A stretch of 27,665 nucleotides of DNA from Psilocybe azurescens (lineage: Eukaryota; Basidiomycota; Agaricomycetes; Agaricales; Agrocybaceae): NCBI GenBank assembly GCA_023853785.1, contig JAJIRX010000733.1, positions 1 through 27,665 of the forward strand, written 5' to 3'. The notes beneath the pieces are model-generated. The model searched no databases. It was not told the origin of the DNA and saw nothing but the letters and a program-made list of their open reading frames with translations. Positions within the stretch are counted from its first letter, which is position 1. Every line of letters begins with the position of its first letter. The translations under genes were made by a program, and so were the position numbers. Below, in pieces: positions 1-9,250 of this stretch.

Positions 1-440
1 TTCCTTTATTTACTTCTATTTTGATCTCATGATTATCTTTTATCTTTTATCTTATCATTTGTCTTTTATCATATCTTTTATCTTTCTTGATATCTTGATT
101 ATTCAGAAGCTTCTATCACTACTCTTTTCCATTACTCATCATAATCTTGTTCATTACTCATCCTTACTCATCATTGCTTTCTTCATTACTCATCATGATC
201 CTTCTTATTACTCATCATGAATCTTACTTAGTAAGTCACCTCTAGAGTAGTATAAGTACTGCATGTTTGTAGATAGATCCCCAGCTTCAATCTCTTGGAT
301 TTCCACTATCATTGGTGTGAACCTTTAGATCATTGATTCCTCATAAGTCTATCCTCTGCTCTCTCCTCATCCTCTGCTCTTACTCTCTTGCTTGTCTTTG
401 TTGGTGGCCTTGTCACACTGATTTTAGTGTTGCCCTGACA
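1..440 (+). repeat. 5' LTR (lacking its first 8 bases)
   Basis: Positions 1-440 match 6392-6835 base for base except for four one-base gaps, all missing in this copy: in the T run near position 8, in TTCAGA versus TTCCAGA near 105, in CATGAA versus CATAGAA near 218, and in CTTGGA versus CTTAGGA near 296. The LTR ends CCTGACA at 434-440. It is pyrimidine-rich, with TTTATC repeats at 37-90 and TTACTCATC repeats at 132-216. I could not assign a tRNA primer-binding site in the bases after 440. Confidence 0.95.
132..216 (+). promoter_or_regulatory. Five-copy TTACTCATC repeat in the LTR (possible enhancer)
   Basis: TTACTCATC occurs at 132, 154, 164, 186 and 208, with spacings of 22, 10, 22 and 22 bp; the same set recurs in the 3' LTR from 6525. 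On the other strand it reads GATGAGTAA. TGAGTAA resembles fungal bZIP (AP-1/Gcn4-like) sites. The repetition is seen directly; a regulatory role is inference. Confidence 0.35.
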
Positions 441-865
441 GAAGATTGAAGCTCCTTTGGCAACTCCACCATCATCCATCACCAACTATTTATCATCTAT
501 CATCTTATATTCTTTCTCCACCTTTTCCCACTCTATCCACCTTCACCAATATCCTTTCACCTATCACCCACCACCCTATTCCATATTCCCCACTCTCCAA
601 TCATTTATTCCACTCTCCAGTGTGTGCTGTGTGTGAACTTAGTAGATAGGGATACCAACTGTTGGGGCATTTCCTTCCTGAGAGGATTTGCTTTTAGTCC
701 ACCAGAAAAATACCAGGTAGTCAGTCCTGTGATTCTGGGGTTAAAGCCTAGGCAAGAAGGGACAACTGGGTATCCAGTAGTTTAAATCTTTTTAGATACT
801 TAGTTTAGTTTCAAGGGCACTTTTTGTAGATAGCTTTCTCCCACACACCTGGAAGAGCCTTTATT
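441..865 (+). other. Untranslated leader of the retrotransposon
   Basis: This 425-bp stretch lies between the 5' LTR and the first gag methionine. It is C/T-rich at first (about 460-620). Short open frames here have no family resemblance. It would hold the primer-binding site and packaging signals, but neither is identifiable by eye. Confidence 0.5.
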
Positions 866-1968
866 ATGGGTTCACCCAACACCACCTCACTGCCACTACC
901 TACCTCTGCTCAGCCCTCTTATGAGGAGCTCCAGCAGCAGATTGCCATGCTTCAGCAGCAGCTTGCCACCCTCAAAGTTTTTACCACCACCACCTCTTCC
1001 AACAATTGACCAACAACCTGCACCCTCACCTGCACTGCTGAGCCTCTACATTCTGTGGCCTCTGCCTCTTCCAAAGCTTCCAAGTCCTCTCTCTTTGATA
1101 CTCCTCCCCCAGTCATTATCAAGGTTGCCCCACCTGAGCCCTATGATGGTACACTCAGTAAAGCAGAGACCTTCCTCAGTCAACTTCTATTATATTTTCA
1201 TGGAAGGGGATCACTGATGACCTTAGCAGAGTTGTCTGTGCTCTCTCCTTCATGAAAGGAGGTACTGCTGGTCAATGGGCTAAAGTGCAAACCTTGAAAA
1301 TGGAGGATCAGGACAGAGATGCAATTCAGTGGAAAGATTTTCTGGATGCATTTAGGACAGCATTTGGAGACCCAAACCCTGCAGCTACAGCTAGACACAG
1401 AATGAGTCAGCTCAAGCAAGCCAACCATACAGCTGATGAATATGTGGCTAGCTTCAGGGAATTGGCATTGGACACAAAGTACAATGATGCTGCTTTGGTG
1501 GAATTTTTCAAAGGGACTCAACTCATCTCTGGTGGATAAGATTTATTGTCTACCACAGATGCCTGTCTCTTTGGAGGACTGGATTTCTTGGGCTACTAAG
1601 CTGGATAGACAATGGAGACAGAGAGAAGTCATTAAAAATCACTCTCTCCATTCTCTAGGCCAGTCAATCAATCACCAGCACCCAAGCCTTTCCAAGCTAG
1701 CCCATTTAATTCCTCCTCCACTTCCACTCAAGGCACTTCAAGCAATCTGCAGGTTCATGCAAGGCAACAAGATGTAGTCCCCATGGAGGTTGATTCAGGT
1801 TGGAGGTCTGTCAGGCCTCTAATATGCTTCAAATGCAGAAAGCCTGGTCATAAGGCTGCTAACTGCAGGTCCACTGTCAACATAAATTCAATGGACCATG
1901 AAGCCCTGAAAGCTTTCTACAGGGAGGAGATTTTGAAGGAAAAGAAGAACAGCAAAGAAGGAGGATAA
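866..1968 (+). pseudogene. gag: gag: capsid/nucleocapsid protein with CCHC zinc knuckle (frame broken)
   Basis: The structural polyprotein of the element would coat the RNA in virus-like particles. The best start is ATG 866, followed by a Gln-rich coiled stretch (EELQQQIAMLQQQL). The capsid region contains PEPYDGTLSKAETFLSQ around 1136-1185 and a gag core reading QWKDFLDAFRTAFGD around 1328-1372. The nucleocapsid knuckle CFKCRKPGHKAANC (CX2CX4HX4C) is at 1825-1866. Coding moves between frames near 1000-1040, near 1250, at about 1510-1520 (before the NSSLVDKIY motif) and between 1620 and 1780. Most moves fit one missing base, the 1510 one fits two missing bases, and the 1000-1040 segment is unresolved. 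The stop after KKNSKEGG is at 1966-1968. The family is clear; whether the breaks are real is doubtful. Confidence 0.88.
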
Positions 1969-2152
1969 GCCACAAAAGGATTTTTAGAGGCTCCATTGGT
2001 GAAAGACATGTCCCAATGGAAGAATAAATTTTCTGTATTAGAAATTGAAAATGATAATCCCAACTCATTCAATTCTGATACTGAAAGTCAACTCATGTCT
2101 TCTGAAAATTCCTTAAATCCTTCTTCCTCTTCTATTCCTGATAAAATATATC

Positions 2153-3480
2153 TTGAATCACAGGCCTAAAACCTCTACCCATCTGTCAGTCATTTTGAAA
2201 ACAGTGGATACAGGAAAAAGGCTTAGTGTGGATGCTTTGCTGGACTCTGGGGCTACAGGTCTTTTCTGGACACCAGGTTTGTTAAATACCATAATCTCAA
2301 TACAAGAAAACTTCCTAGAGCTATTCCAGTCTACAATGTTGATGGTACTCTCAACAAGAGTGGCTCTATTCATGAGGAAGTGGACTTGGTTATGGTATAC
2401 AAAAACCACACAGAAAAGGCTACCTTTGCTGTTTGTGACTTGGGAGATAAAACTGCAATTATTGGACACACTTGGCTTTATCTACACAATCCTGATGTTG
2501 ACTGGAAAACAGGGGATGTTCAATTCATTAGATGTCCTCCTGACTGTCACATGGAAGTCAAGAGAGCCAGAAGGAAAAGGCAAAAAATAGCTGCAATTCA
2601 TAGAAGACAACTGCCTGAATTTCATGAAGAAGGAGATGATTTAATTGAAGACACTCCTGATTCTGAATTAGGGCCTGAGGATAGAATATTTATATCATAT
2701 ATTCATCCTCAAAAGCAGTCTATTAATGCCACTTCTACTGTGTCCCAAAAATTAGCAGAAGAATCTCATCAGCAGGATGAGCTCCCCCAAAGAAGACTTT
2801 TGAAGAATCAGTCCCTAAATATTACCACCAATTTAAAGGGGTTTTTAAAGAGTCTTTTGATAGGCTACCAGATAGAAAGCCTTGGGATCATGCTATTGAG
2901 CTGAAGCCTGGTTCTGAACCTTTCAGATCAAAGATTTATCCTCTATCACCAAATGAGCAAAAGGAACTGGATGCTTTTTAGAGGAAAATCTGAAGTCTGG
3001 TAGGATTAGACCTTCCAAGTCACCTATGGCATCTCCTGTTTTCTTTGTCAAAAGAAGGATGGCACTCTTAGGCTAGTACAGGATTATAGAAAACTGAATG
3101 ACATGACCATCAAAAATTCATATCCTTTGCCTTTAATTTCTGACATTATCAGTAAACTCAGTAAAGCTAAATACTTCACCAAACTAGATGTTAGGTGGGG
3201 TTTAACAATGTCAGAGTTAAGCAAGGAGATGAGTGGAAAGCAGCCTTCAGAACCAATAGAGGGCTGTATGAACCACTAGTCATGTTTTTGGTTTGACCAA
3301 TAGAAGTCCTGCTACTTTCCAAACTATGATGAATGACATCTTTATTGAGCTCATAGATGGGAATGTTGTTATTGTCTATATGGATGACATTCTTATTTTT
3401 ACTGAGACTCTTGATCATCATAGGGAGGTAGTCAAAAGGTCCTGGAAATTCTGCAGAGAAATAAACTCTACCTAAAAGCT
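2153..3480 (+). pseudogene. pol: pol part 1: aspartic protease and reverse transcriptase (frame broken)
   Basis: The protease active-site motif DSGAT is at 2243-2257 in the frame open from 2153; the flap and C-terminal half (IIGHTWL, then HNPDVDWKTGDV) continue from about 2270 in the next frame. The reverse transcriptase follows: the [12 protein letters not shown] segment near 3015-3050, the TKLDV metal site near 3179-3193, FGLTNSPATFQ near 3287-3319, and the catalytic YMDD at 3377-3388. It copies element RNA to DNA in the particle. Frame shifts near 2265, 2830, 2975, 3045, 3200, 3280 and 3440 interrupt it. Several can be explained by one base lost from a homopolymer; for example the stop at 2979 sits in a T run. 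The region 1969-2152 is probably the gag-pol linker, rich in Ser, Asn and Glu. Confidence 0.9.
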
Positions 3481-3487
3481 GAAAAAT

Positions 3488-5319
3488 GTGAATTTGAAAA
3501 GGAAAAGATTGAATATCTTGGACTTTATCATTTCACAAGGCAAGATTGAAATGGATCCTGTCAAGGTAGAGGGAGTTTCTAAATGGCCTGAACCTGAAAA
3601 TGTCAAGGATGTTCAGTCATTCTTGGGATTTGTAAACTTCTATAGAAGGTTCATCCAGGACTTTGCAGACATAGCCAAGCCACTTCATGAATTGACAAAG
3701 AAAGGGACAGTCTGGAGATGGGCTCAAAAACAACAGGAAGCATTTGATCAATTAAAGGGAAAGGTTACTTCTTCCCCCATCTTGATTTTCCTGATGACAA
3801 CAAGCCATATAAAGTTGAAGCAGACAGCTCAGATTATGCTACTGGAGCAGTCCTGTCTCAGGAAGGATCAGATGGAAAATGGCATCCTGTTGCTTTTATG
3901 TCAAAAAGCCTATCTGAAGTAGAAAGGAATTATGAAATCCATGACAAAGAGATGTTGGCTATTATCAGAGCACTTGATGAATGGAGACATTATCTTGAAG
4001 GAACTAAACATTCCTTTGAGATTTGGACAGATCACAAAAATCTAGAGTACTTTATGGTTGCCCAGAAACTCAGTAGAGGCAAGCCAGATGGTCACTCTTC
4101 CTGTCCAGATTTGATTTTACTCTTCATCATAGGCCTGGTAAAAGTTCACTCAAGCCAGATGCTCTGTCTAGGAGATCAGATCATAAAAGGGAGTGATGAT
4201 AATGAAAATATTGTCCTCCTTAAACCTGACTACTTCAAAATCCAGGCTCTCAAACAGGGCCAGGTCCTTTTCACTGGTGTAGAAAATGATCTGCTCAAGA
4301 AAATTAGAGAATCTAAAGATCTTGATGAGCAGGTGGTTAAGGCAGCTGAAGAGTTGAAAAAATCTTCCACCAAGAAGATTGATGGGCAGGAATGGTCTGA
4401 AGAACAGGGTCTTATATTGTTCAGAGGCAAGGTGTATGTTCCCAAAGACAAAGACCTTAGAAGGAAAATTGTGGAACTGCATCATGATACCTATATTGCT
4501 GGGCATCCAGGAAAATGGAAGACTATAGAGCTGGTATCTAGAAATTATTGGTGGCCAGGAATGTCTCATTATATTGCAGCATACACCAGAAGCTGTGATA
4601 GATGTAACAGAACTAAAACATTCCCTGCAAAACCTGTTGGCCAGCTTATTCCTACACAAATTCCTGCTGATGTCTGGCAACACATCTCTGTGGACTTTAT
4701 CACTGGACTTCCAGAATGCCAAGGCTATAATGCCCTCATGATCGTTGTAGACAGACTTAGCAAAATGATCCACATTATTGCCACCACAGATCAAATCACA
4801 TCTGAAGGCACTGCTAAGCTGTACAGAGATTATGTCTGGAAGCTCCATGGTATACCTATCAAGATCACTTGTGATAGGGGTCCACAGTTTGTCTCTAAAT
4901 TTATGAAAGAGCTTAACTCAATTCTTGGAATTCAGACTGCATCATCCACAGCCTACCACCCTCAGACTGATGGTCAGACTGAAAGAGTTAACCAAGAAAT
5001 TGAACAGTATCTTAGACTCTTCATAAATCATAGACAAGATGACTGGGTGGAATGGTTGTCACTAGCTGAATTCTCCTACAACAACAGAGTTCAGGCTTCT
5101 ACTAGGCAGACTCCATTTATGCTGAACAATGGTAGACATCCAAGGATGGGCACAGAACCACTTAGGGATAGTAAAATGGAAGCAGTGGATACCTTTGTTA
5201 AAAACATGGAAGAAGCCAAAAGGAAGCAGTATCTGCACTCAAGAAAGCTGCTGATGATATGGCTAAATTCTATGATAGAAACAGAGGAACAGCTGTTAAA
5301 TACAAGGTTGGGGATTTAG
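3488..5319 (+). pseudogene. pol: pol part 2: RT connection, RNase H and integrase
   Basis: The frame from 3488 carries the RT thumb/connection motif SFLGFVNFYRRFIQDFADIAKPLHEL (start only near 3618) and the beginning of RNase H. After a frame change near 3780-3900, a 473-codon frame (3898-5319) holds the rest. RNase H shows ERNYEIHDKEMLAIIRALDE and IWTDHKNL. The integrase zinc domain has His codons at 4483 and 4504 and Cys codons at 4594 and 4603 (HX6HX29CX2C). The catalytic triad is Asp 4693, Asp 4873 and Glu 4981, exactly D,D(35)E. AYHPQTDGQTERVNQEIEQY surrounds the Glu. RNase H removes the RNA strand and integrase inserts the cDNA. The integrase core is intact; the frame ends prematurely at 5317-5319 and resumes around 5295 in another frame. 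Confidence 0.93.
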
Positions 5320-5835
5320 TTTGGCTTGATGGAAAGGATCTCAAGACTGAGAGGCCTTCTAAAAGCTAGACGATAGGAGATATGGGCCCTATAAAGTGAC
5401 TAAAATCATTGGCCCAAATGCTTATGAGCTTAAGCTACCTCCTAGCATGAAGATCCATCCTGTGTTTAACACTGTGAAACTCCTACCTTATCATCCTGAT
5501 ACTATTCCTGGAAGAAGACCTCCTTCTAGACCTCCTCCTGTTATTACTGGAGATAATCCAGAATGGGAAGTTGAAATCATCAAGGACAGTAGACTTTATA
5601 GGGGAAAGCTGCAATATTTGGTCAAGTGGAAAAATTATCCAAATGAAGAAAGTACTTGGGAGCCTGCAGATAATCTCAAAGGGCCTCTAGACTGATCAAA
5701 GAATTCCATACTAAACATCCGGCTGCACCTAGAAGGATTTCTGCCCTTACTTTTAATAGACTTTCTTTTGTGCCTTTTGAAAATTTTACTATGCCTATTC
5801 TACCTTTAAAACCTTCCAAACTAGACCATAGTTAA
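5320..5835 (+). pseudogene. pol: pol part 3: integrase C-terminus and chromodomain
   Basis: The GPY/F module is recognisable (RRYGPYKVTKIIGPNAYEL, about 5376-5432, across a frame change near 5365), followed by HPVFNTVKLLPYHPD. The chromodomain then reads EWEVEIIKDSRLYRGKLQYL and VKWKNYPNEESTWEP (about 5560-5665), with the aromatic cage residues W/Y typical of the fold. Chromodomains of chromoviruses bind methylated H3K9 and target insertion to heterochromatin. A frame change at about 5690 leads to a short tail ending at the TAA at 5833-5835. The insertion found here, inside a kinase gene, is not obviously heterochromatic. Confidence 0.92.
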
Positions 5836-6383
5836 GCACAGTTGTGGGAAAAGGAGGGTGATGTCGGAGTTTCATTTTGTCAAACAACGTGGGAACCAAA
5901 GCAGAAACAAAAATACTTGACACCGTCGACTTTTAAAAGACAACCACCTCATCGCACCCAAACCCAATCAACGATGCCTCATCTATTCTCTATCAAAGCG
6001 CATCAAATCTACTTTCTTTTCATCCCCTGCACCCCAAAACACCTCCTTTGTTGCATCTGAACCCCCTAGCGCACAAGACGATCTTCAAGAAGTGCTCAAA
6101 AACTTGAAGCCGATCTTGCAGAATCCATGCTGCGAGAGAAAAGGCATACGATGAAGGGAAGAGAAAAAGCTCTACAGTGGGCACGGGAACAGAGCGATGA
6201 TTATCGACTGCGAATCGAGGAGACGAAGAAGAAAATCTCACCAAGCCTGGCGATGAAAGTGATACGAAAGCCAAATCCCTTCACTTTTAAACATCCATCG
6301 ACTTCAACATTATCACTTTTATTCCAGTCCAATGCCTCCAGACATCAAGCACATTGTGGGAAATGTGTCTTAAAGAGGGGTGA
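5836..6383 (+). other. Extra 3' segment between two polypurine-tract-like repeats, with a coding-like passenger
   Basis: After the pol stop comes GCACAGTTGTGGGAAAA...GGAGGGTGATGTCGG (5836-5868), which looks like a polypurine tract followed by an LTR start (TGTCGG). A second copy of the same arrangement, GCACATTGTGGGAAA...GAGGGGTGATGTCAGG, stands at 6350-6390 and directly precedes the actual 3' LTR. The ~0.52 kb between them is less AT-biased than the LTRs and has a coding look: a frame with SSPAPQNTSFVASEPPSAQD (6020-6079) continues, after one missing base near 6105, into ADLAESMLREKRHTMKGREK and a basic helical stretch. I do not recognise it. It may be a captured host or foreign retroelement fragment. 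Confidence 0.6.
6371..6383 (+). promoter_or_regulatory. Polypurine tract (plus-strand primer site)
   Basis: TAAAGAGGGGTGA abuts the TGTCAGGG start of the 3' LTR. Purine runs here resist RNase H and prime plus-strand DNA synthesis in LTR elements. A similar tract, AAAAGGAGGGTGA at 5850-5862, lies upstream and would have been the original primer site if the 0.52-kb segment is an insertion. Confidence 0.7.
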
Positions 6384-6835
6384 TGTCAGGGTTCCTTTTA
6401 TTTACTTCTATTTTGATCTCATGATTATCTTTTATCTTTTATCTTATCATTTGTCTTTTATCATATCTTTTATCTTTCTTGATATCTTGATTATTCCAGA
6501 AGCTTCTATCACTACTCTTTTCCATTACTCATCATAATCTTGTTCATTACTCATCCTTACTCATCATTGCTTTCTTCATTACTCATCATGATCCTTCTTA
6601 TTACTCATCATAGAATCTTACTTAGTAAGTCACCTCTAGAGTAGTATAAGTACTGCATGTTTGTAGATAGATCCCCAGCTTCAATCTCTTAGGATTTCCA
6701 CTATCATTGGTGTGAACCTTTAGATCATTGATTCCTCATAAGTCTATCCTCTGCTCTCTCCTCATCCTCTGCTCTTACTCTCTTGCTTGTCTTTGTTGGT
6801 GGCCTTGTCACACTGATTTTAGTGTTGCCCTGACA
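6384..6835 (+). repeat. 3' LTR, complete, 452 bp
   Basis: It begins TGTCAGGGTTCC and ends GTTGCCCTGACA; the outer seven bases at each end are inverted repeats. It matches the 5' copy without substitutions, apart from four one-base gaps. The TTACTCATC repeats start at 6525, 6547, 6557, 6579 and 6601. Position 6836 begins host DNA (AAGGC). Confidence 0.96.
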
Positions 6836-7883
6836 AAGGCGATCTAATGATCATGAAGACTGCTTGGCATAGCAGTGCCAGGACACCTGAATCTGATATC
6901 TACCGGTCAATCGACAATCCATATCCAGCAGGGCTGGCTAAATTTGAATGTGGTAGTGATGTTGAATTTCCTTCTTCTAGATTTCCAGTTACTGTGCTGA
7001 ATCTGAGGGGCAAAGCGAAGCTGCCTAATGATAGTAGTACTTCACCGGTGACACCTGTTCTTCATCGTCTCGTTCTCCGTACAGTTGGGCGCCCAATGTG
7101 GGAGTATAAGTCGGAAATGGATCTGCTTACTGGCTTCAGGGATGCTGTCCAAGGTCCGTATTTCATTGTAAGCAGCTGCAATTGTTTCTCACTACCTCGT
7201 AGCACACATGGAGCTTTATGACAAAGGGATTCTTCACCGCGACATCAGCCCAGGCAATGTCCTGTTGACTGAGATTCCGAATGGTGGCTTTATTACAGAC
7301 GTAGAATTTGCTCACATTCAAAAGTCGACCATGCAAAATTTTGAGTCAACGGTGACTATAAACCGAGGCACAGGGGTATCTGTAAGTTTTGTCTATGCTG
7401 AAGCCCGTTTTCGTCAGGCTAATGGTATTGCACAGGAACTGCCCAGTTCATGGCTCGTGCTATCCTAGAGGCAAATGACGCAAATCTCCCCATCGTGCAC
7501 GAAGCGGCTCATGATGTTGAATCCTTTATCTGGGTTCTCTCTTACAGTGTCATGCGAAATCTTCTAATTCGGGCCTCTGAAGAGCCTTCGAAAGAATTCC
7601 AGGATTCCTGCAACAGCCTGAGAGAAATATATCAAGAAGCTTTTGTAAAGCAGCCAATATGAAAATTGCTACCCAAAGACAATCTCGATCAGCTGCCCTC
7701 GCTTTTCCAGGACGACACAAGGTCCACAAGATAATTGAAAGCTTTATGAGCAATATACTGGTCTCTCTTTTCAAAGAATTCCAGGCTCTTATACATCGCT
7801 CAGCCGATATCTTCAATCCGGTCCCTTTGACTCATCACGATCTTCTTTCAGTCGTTAACAAGGCAATCGCGTCTCTGCAATAA
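6836..7883 (+). pseudogene. FunK1-type fungal protein kinase, 3' part; 5' part separated by the retrotransposon
   Basis: The reading frame is open from the LTR edge: GDLMIMKTAW follows directly, with the Lys likely the ATP-binding beta-3 lysine. Exon 1 runs 6836-7153; a 49-nt GT-AG intron (7154-7202) brings in MELYDKGILHRDISPGNVLL, the FunK1 catalytic loop (HRD codons 7235-7243), then DVEFA in place of DFG. A second intron (7382-7446) joins RGTGVS to FMARAIL; HDVESFIWVL (about 7510-7540) is the typical FunK1 C-lobe motif. A third intron, probably 7645-7721, leads to the family tail LTHHDLLSVVNKAI and the stop at 7881-7883. FunK1 kinases are expanded in Agaricomycetes; substrates are mostly unknown. 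Everything N-terminal to beta-3 is off-window, beyond the element. Kinase family is near certain; the third intron is tentative. Confidence 0.88.
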
Positions 7884-7982
7884 TTTGAAGTATTATTTGG
7901 CTGGTTGTAGTTAGCACATGTAAATCACTAGAAACTGTAACTGTACATGTTTTGCACACGAACTTTGAAATGTACGATTCAT

Positions 7983-8329
7983 TCACGGCTTGATATCAAT
8001 GCTTCCGTTCATCGATGTGATGAGAGCCAGCTTGAGCGGCTTCTTTACTATACAGTCGGTGAGCGGAAATCCAGTGATGGTAGCTGCGAGCCTGGAGGAC
8101 ACGGCCGGGATGGTATACTCCGCATCGACCCGGGCCTGCACCTATGTGATCCGTCTACTGGGAGTGCTGCTCGGGCGCCAGCAGAGGACTGAGAGAGCAT
8201 CGTGGTGGTAGGCAGGAACAGTGAGGCGATGACGACTGTGGTTGCAGAAGGAAGTTTATGATGATTGGCGAGTGAGTGAGGTGGAAGAGTGGTCTCTGTA
8301 TTACTTATACTGGAAACGACGTCACCCAT
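7983..8329 (-). CDS. Small hypothetical protein (~115 aa, one apparent frameshift)
   Basis: Reading from ATG 8329, the frame gives MGDVVSSISNTET, then VVIASLFLPTTTMLSQSS and ARAALPVDGSHR. At about 8142 the sense shifts one frame and continues QARVDAEYTIPAVSSRLAAT, ITGFPLTDCIVKKPLKLALI and TSMNGSIDIKP, stop at 7983-7985. The second half is open for 52 codons and has a clear protein character. The join needs one missing base (188 nt before the break, phase 2), or a short intron. The VIASLFLP stretch reminds me weakly of leader segments in fungal trehalose-phosphate synthase/phosphatase-like proteins; this is not enough to name it. It may be a fragment. The start codon lies only 65 bp from the inverted-repeat element at 8395. 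Confidence 0.4.
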
Positions 8330-8443
8330 CGATGACGCTCTATGCATCAATTGGATGGAACTCTCCGATCTTTTATCTTCAGTCCATCCCCTGCAGGACC
8401 CCGGTTTATAGCACAAACGCTCTGATCCCGAAAATGGGGTTTT

Positions 8444-8888
8444 TGTCCGGACACCATTTGGCAGGTTTTGTCCGGATTGTACCTGGCCTGCCCTCAAAAT
8501 TTGGAATTTGTCCGGGTTGTCGGATGCGGGTATTTTTCAGCGAAAATTTGTCCGGATTCTCAGATCTGGCCGTTTTAGGGCCTAAAAAATGGCACAGTTA
8601 GGCGGCAGGGCCTCTCAGAACGTCGTGAAAACGAAAAGATAGCAGAAAAAATCATATAGGCGGACACAAGCAAGGTTCGAACTTCTGACATTGCAGTATA
8701 TGGGCCTACTTAACAACCGGCGGCCAACCACTCTGCCACGGAGCTTTCATGTCCGGATGGCTGCCTGAGGGTATTTATACTCTTGGACAATCCTGTCCGG
8801 TCTCGGGTTCTGGCTAGTTTTGGGTTTTGACCAATTCCTGTCCGGATTGGCTCCTGGCCGTTTTGTAAAAATTCAAAAAATTGTCCGG
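8444..8888 (+). repeat. Eight dispersed TGTCCGG subterminal motifs
   Basis: Copies start at 8444, 8469, 8509, 8549, 8750, 8794, 8839 and 8882, all in the same orientation; six are preceded by T or C and followed by A (TGTCCGGA). The first lies in a perfect palindrome, TGTCCGGACA. Short subterminal repeats are known transposase-binding sites in hAT elements; that role here is inferred. Confidence 0.75.
8661..8744 (-). pseudogene. tRNA-like pseudogene at the core of the TIR element
   Basis: Read on the minus strand it starts GCTCCGTGGCAGAGTGGTTGG (A box TGGCAGAGTGGTTGG, 8738-8724) and ends with AGTTCGAACCT (B box, 8683-8673). The A box fits the TRGCNNAGYNNTTGG form typical of tRNAs with a long D loop. 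The middle contains TTGTTAA, like a GTT-anticodon loop. The acceptor halves do not pair and the T stem has only about three pairs, so it is not a functional tRNA. Pol III promoter boxes look usable. Confidence 0.65.
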
Positions 8889-9250
8889 ATCTGGACCAGA
8901 CCGTTTGTGCTATAAACCGGGGTCCTTCCCCTGCTCATTCTCTTGGTTACGCTCATTTTCTCACTTTGCAGCCCATGCAGAGTAGATCAGGCCCATCCCA
9001 ACCCGCTCTGAATCTTACGACCCGCTTTTAGCATCACCGAGACTTTGCCCCAACCCAGCGCACGTTGCTCTCCTCTTTTACTGGCCTCGCTTCTTTCGGC
9101 CCGTCATCATTCTGTCATCCACATATCGCTGTAGCCTCTCGCTGTCTCTTCGCATTTGTGCCCTCATGTGAATATTGGGCTGTATATATATCCTGTGGAA
9201 GCGGCATGTATCGCACCCTAATTATCCGTGAACGATCCACGGCATCAAGC

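Larger units (their letters stand above)
1..6835 (+). mobile_element. Ty3/gypsy chromodomain LTR retrotransposon (5' edge cut by window)
   Basis: The LTRs enclose, in order, gag with a CCHC knuckle, an aspartic protease (DSGAT), reverse transcriptase (YMDD), RNase H, integrase (HHCC plus D,D35E) and a chromodomain. This order, with integrase after RNase H, defines Ty3/gypsy (Metaviridae-like) elements, and the C-terminal chromodomain places it among chromoviruses. The 3' LTR starts TGTCAGGG and ends CCTGACA, so the terminal 7-bp inverted repeats are perfect. The first 8 bases of the 5' LTR lie outside the window. Total length would be about 6.84 kb. Zero substitutions between LTRs imply very recent insertion. 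The five bases after the 3' LTR are AAGGC, the expected target duplication; its partner is off-window. The reading frames are broken many times by one-base indels that look like sequence error. Confidence 0.96.
8395..8926. mobile_element. Non-autonomous TIR element (532 bp, hAT-like 8-bp target duplication)
   Basis: The ends are perfect 25-bp inverted repeats: 8395-8419 (AGGACCCCGGTTTATAGC...) and 8902-8926. Immediately outside, the 8-mer TCCCCTGC occurs at 8387-8394 and at 8927-8934, a perfect target-site duplication. Eight bp is the rule for hAT transposons, so a hAT-related MITE is the best call; the terminal bases AGG are not diagnostic. No transposase is encoded. Inside are eight direct TGTCCGG motifs, four on each side of a tRNA-like core. 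The element was probably mobilised in trans by an unlinked transposase. Confidence 0.85.

Noticed and set aside
29..649. Short ORFs in the 5' LTR and leader
   Set aside because: Biased composition (Ser, Leu, His, Ile) from pyrimidine-rich DNA; the LTR frame recurs in the 3' LTR only because the LTRs are copies.
4168..4848. 226-codon open frame on the minus strand
   Set aside because: It is the mirror of the intact integrase/RNase H coding region, has no motifs, and lies opposite a frame with all catalytic residues.
8661..8744. Functional tRNA gene
   Set aside because: Boxes A and B are good but the acceptor stem does not pair and the T stem is mostly lost, so it is a relic.
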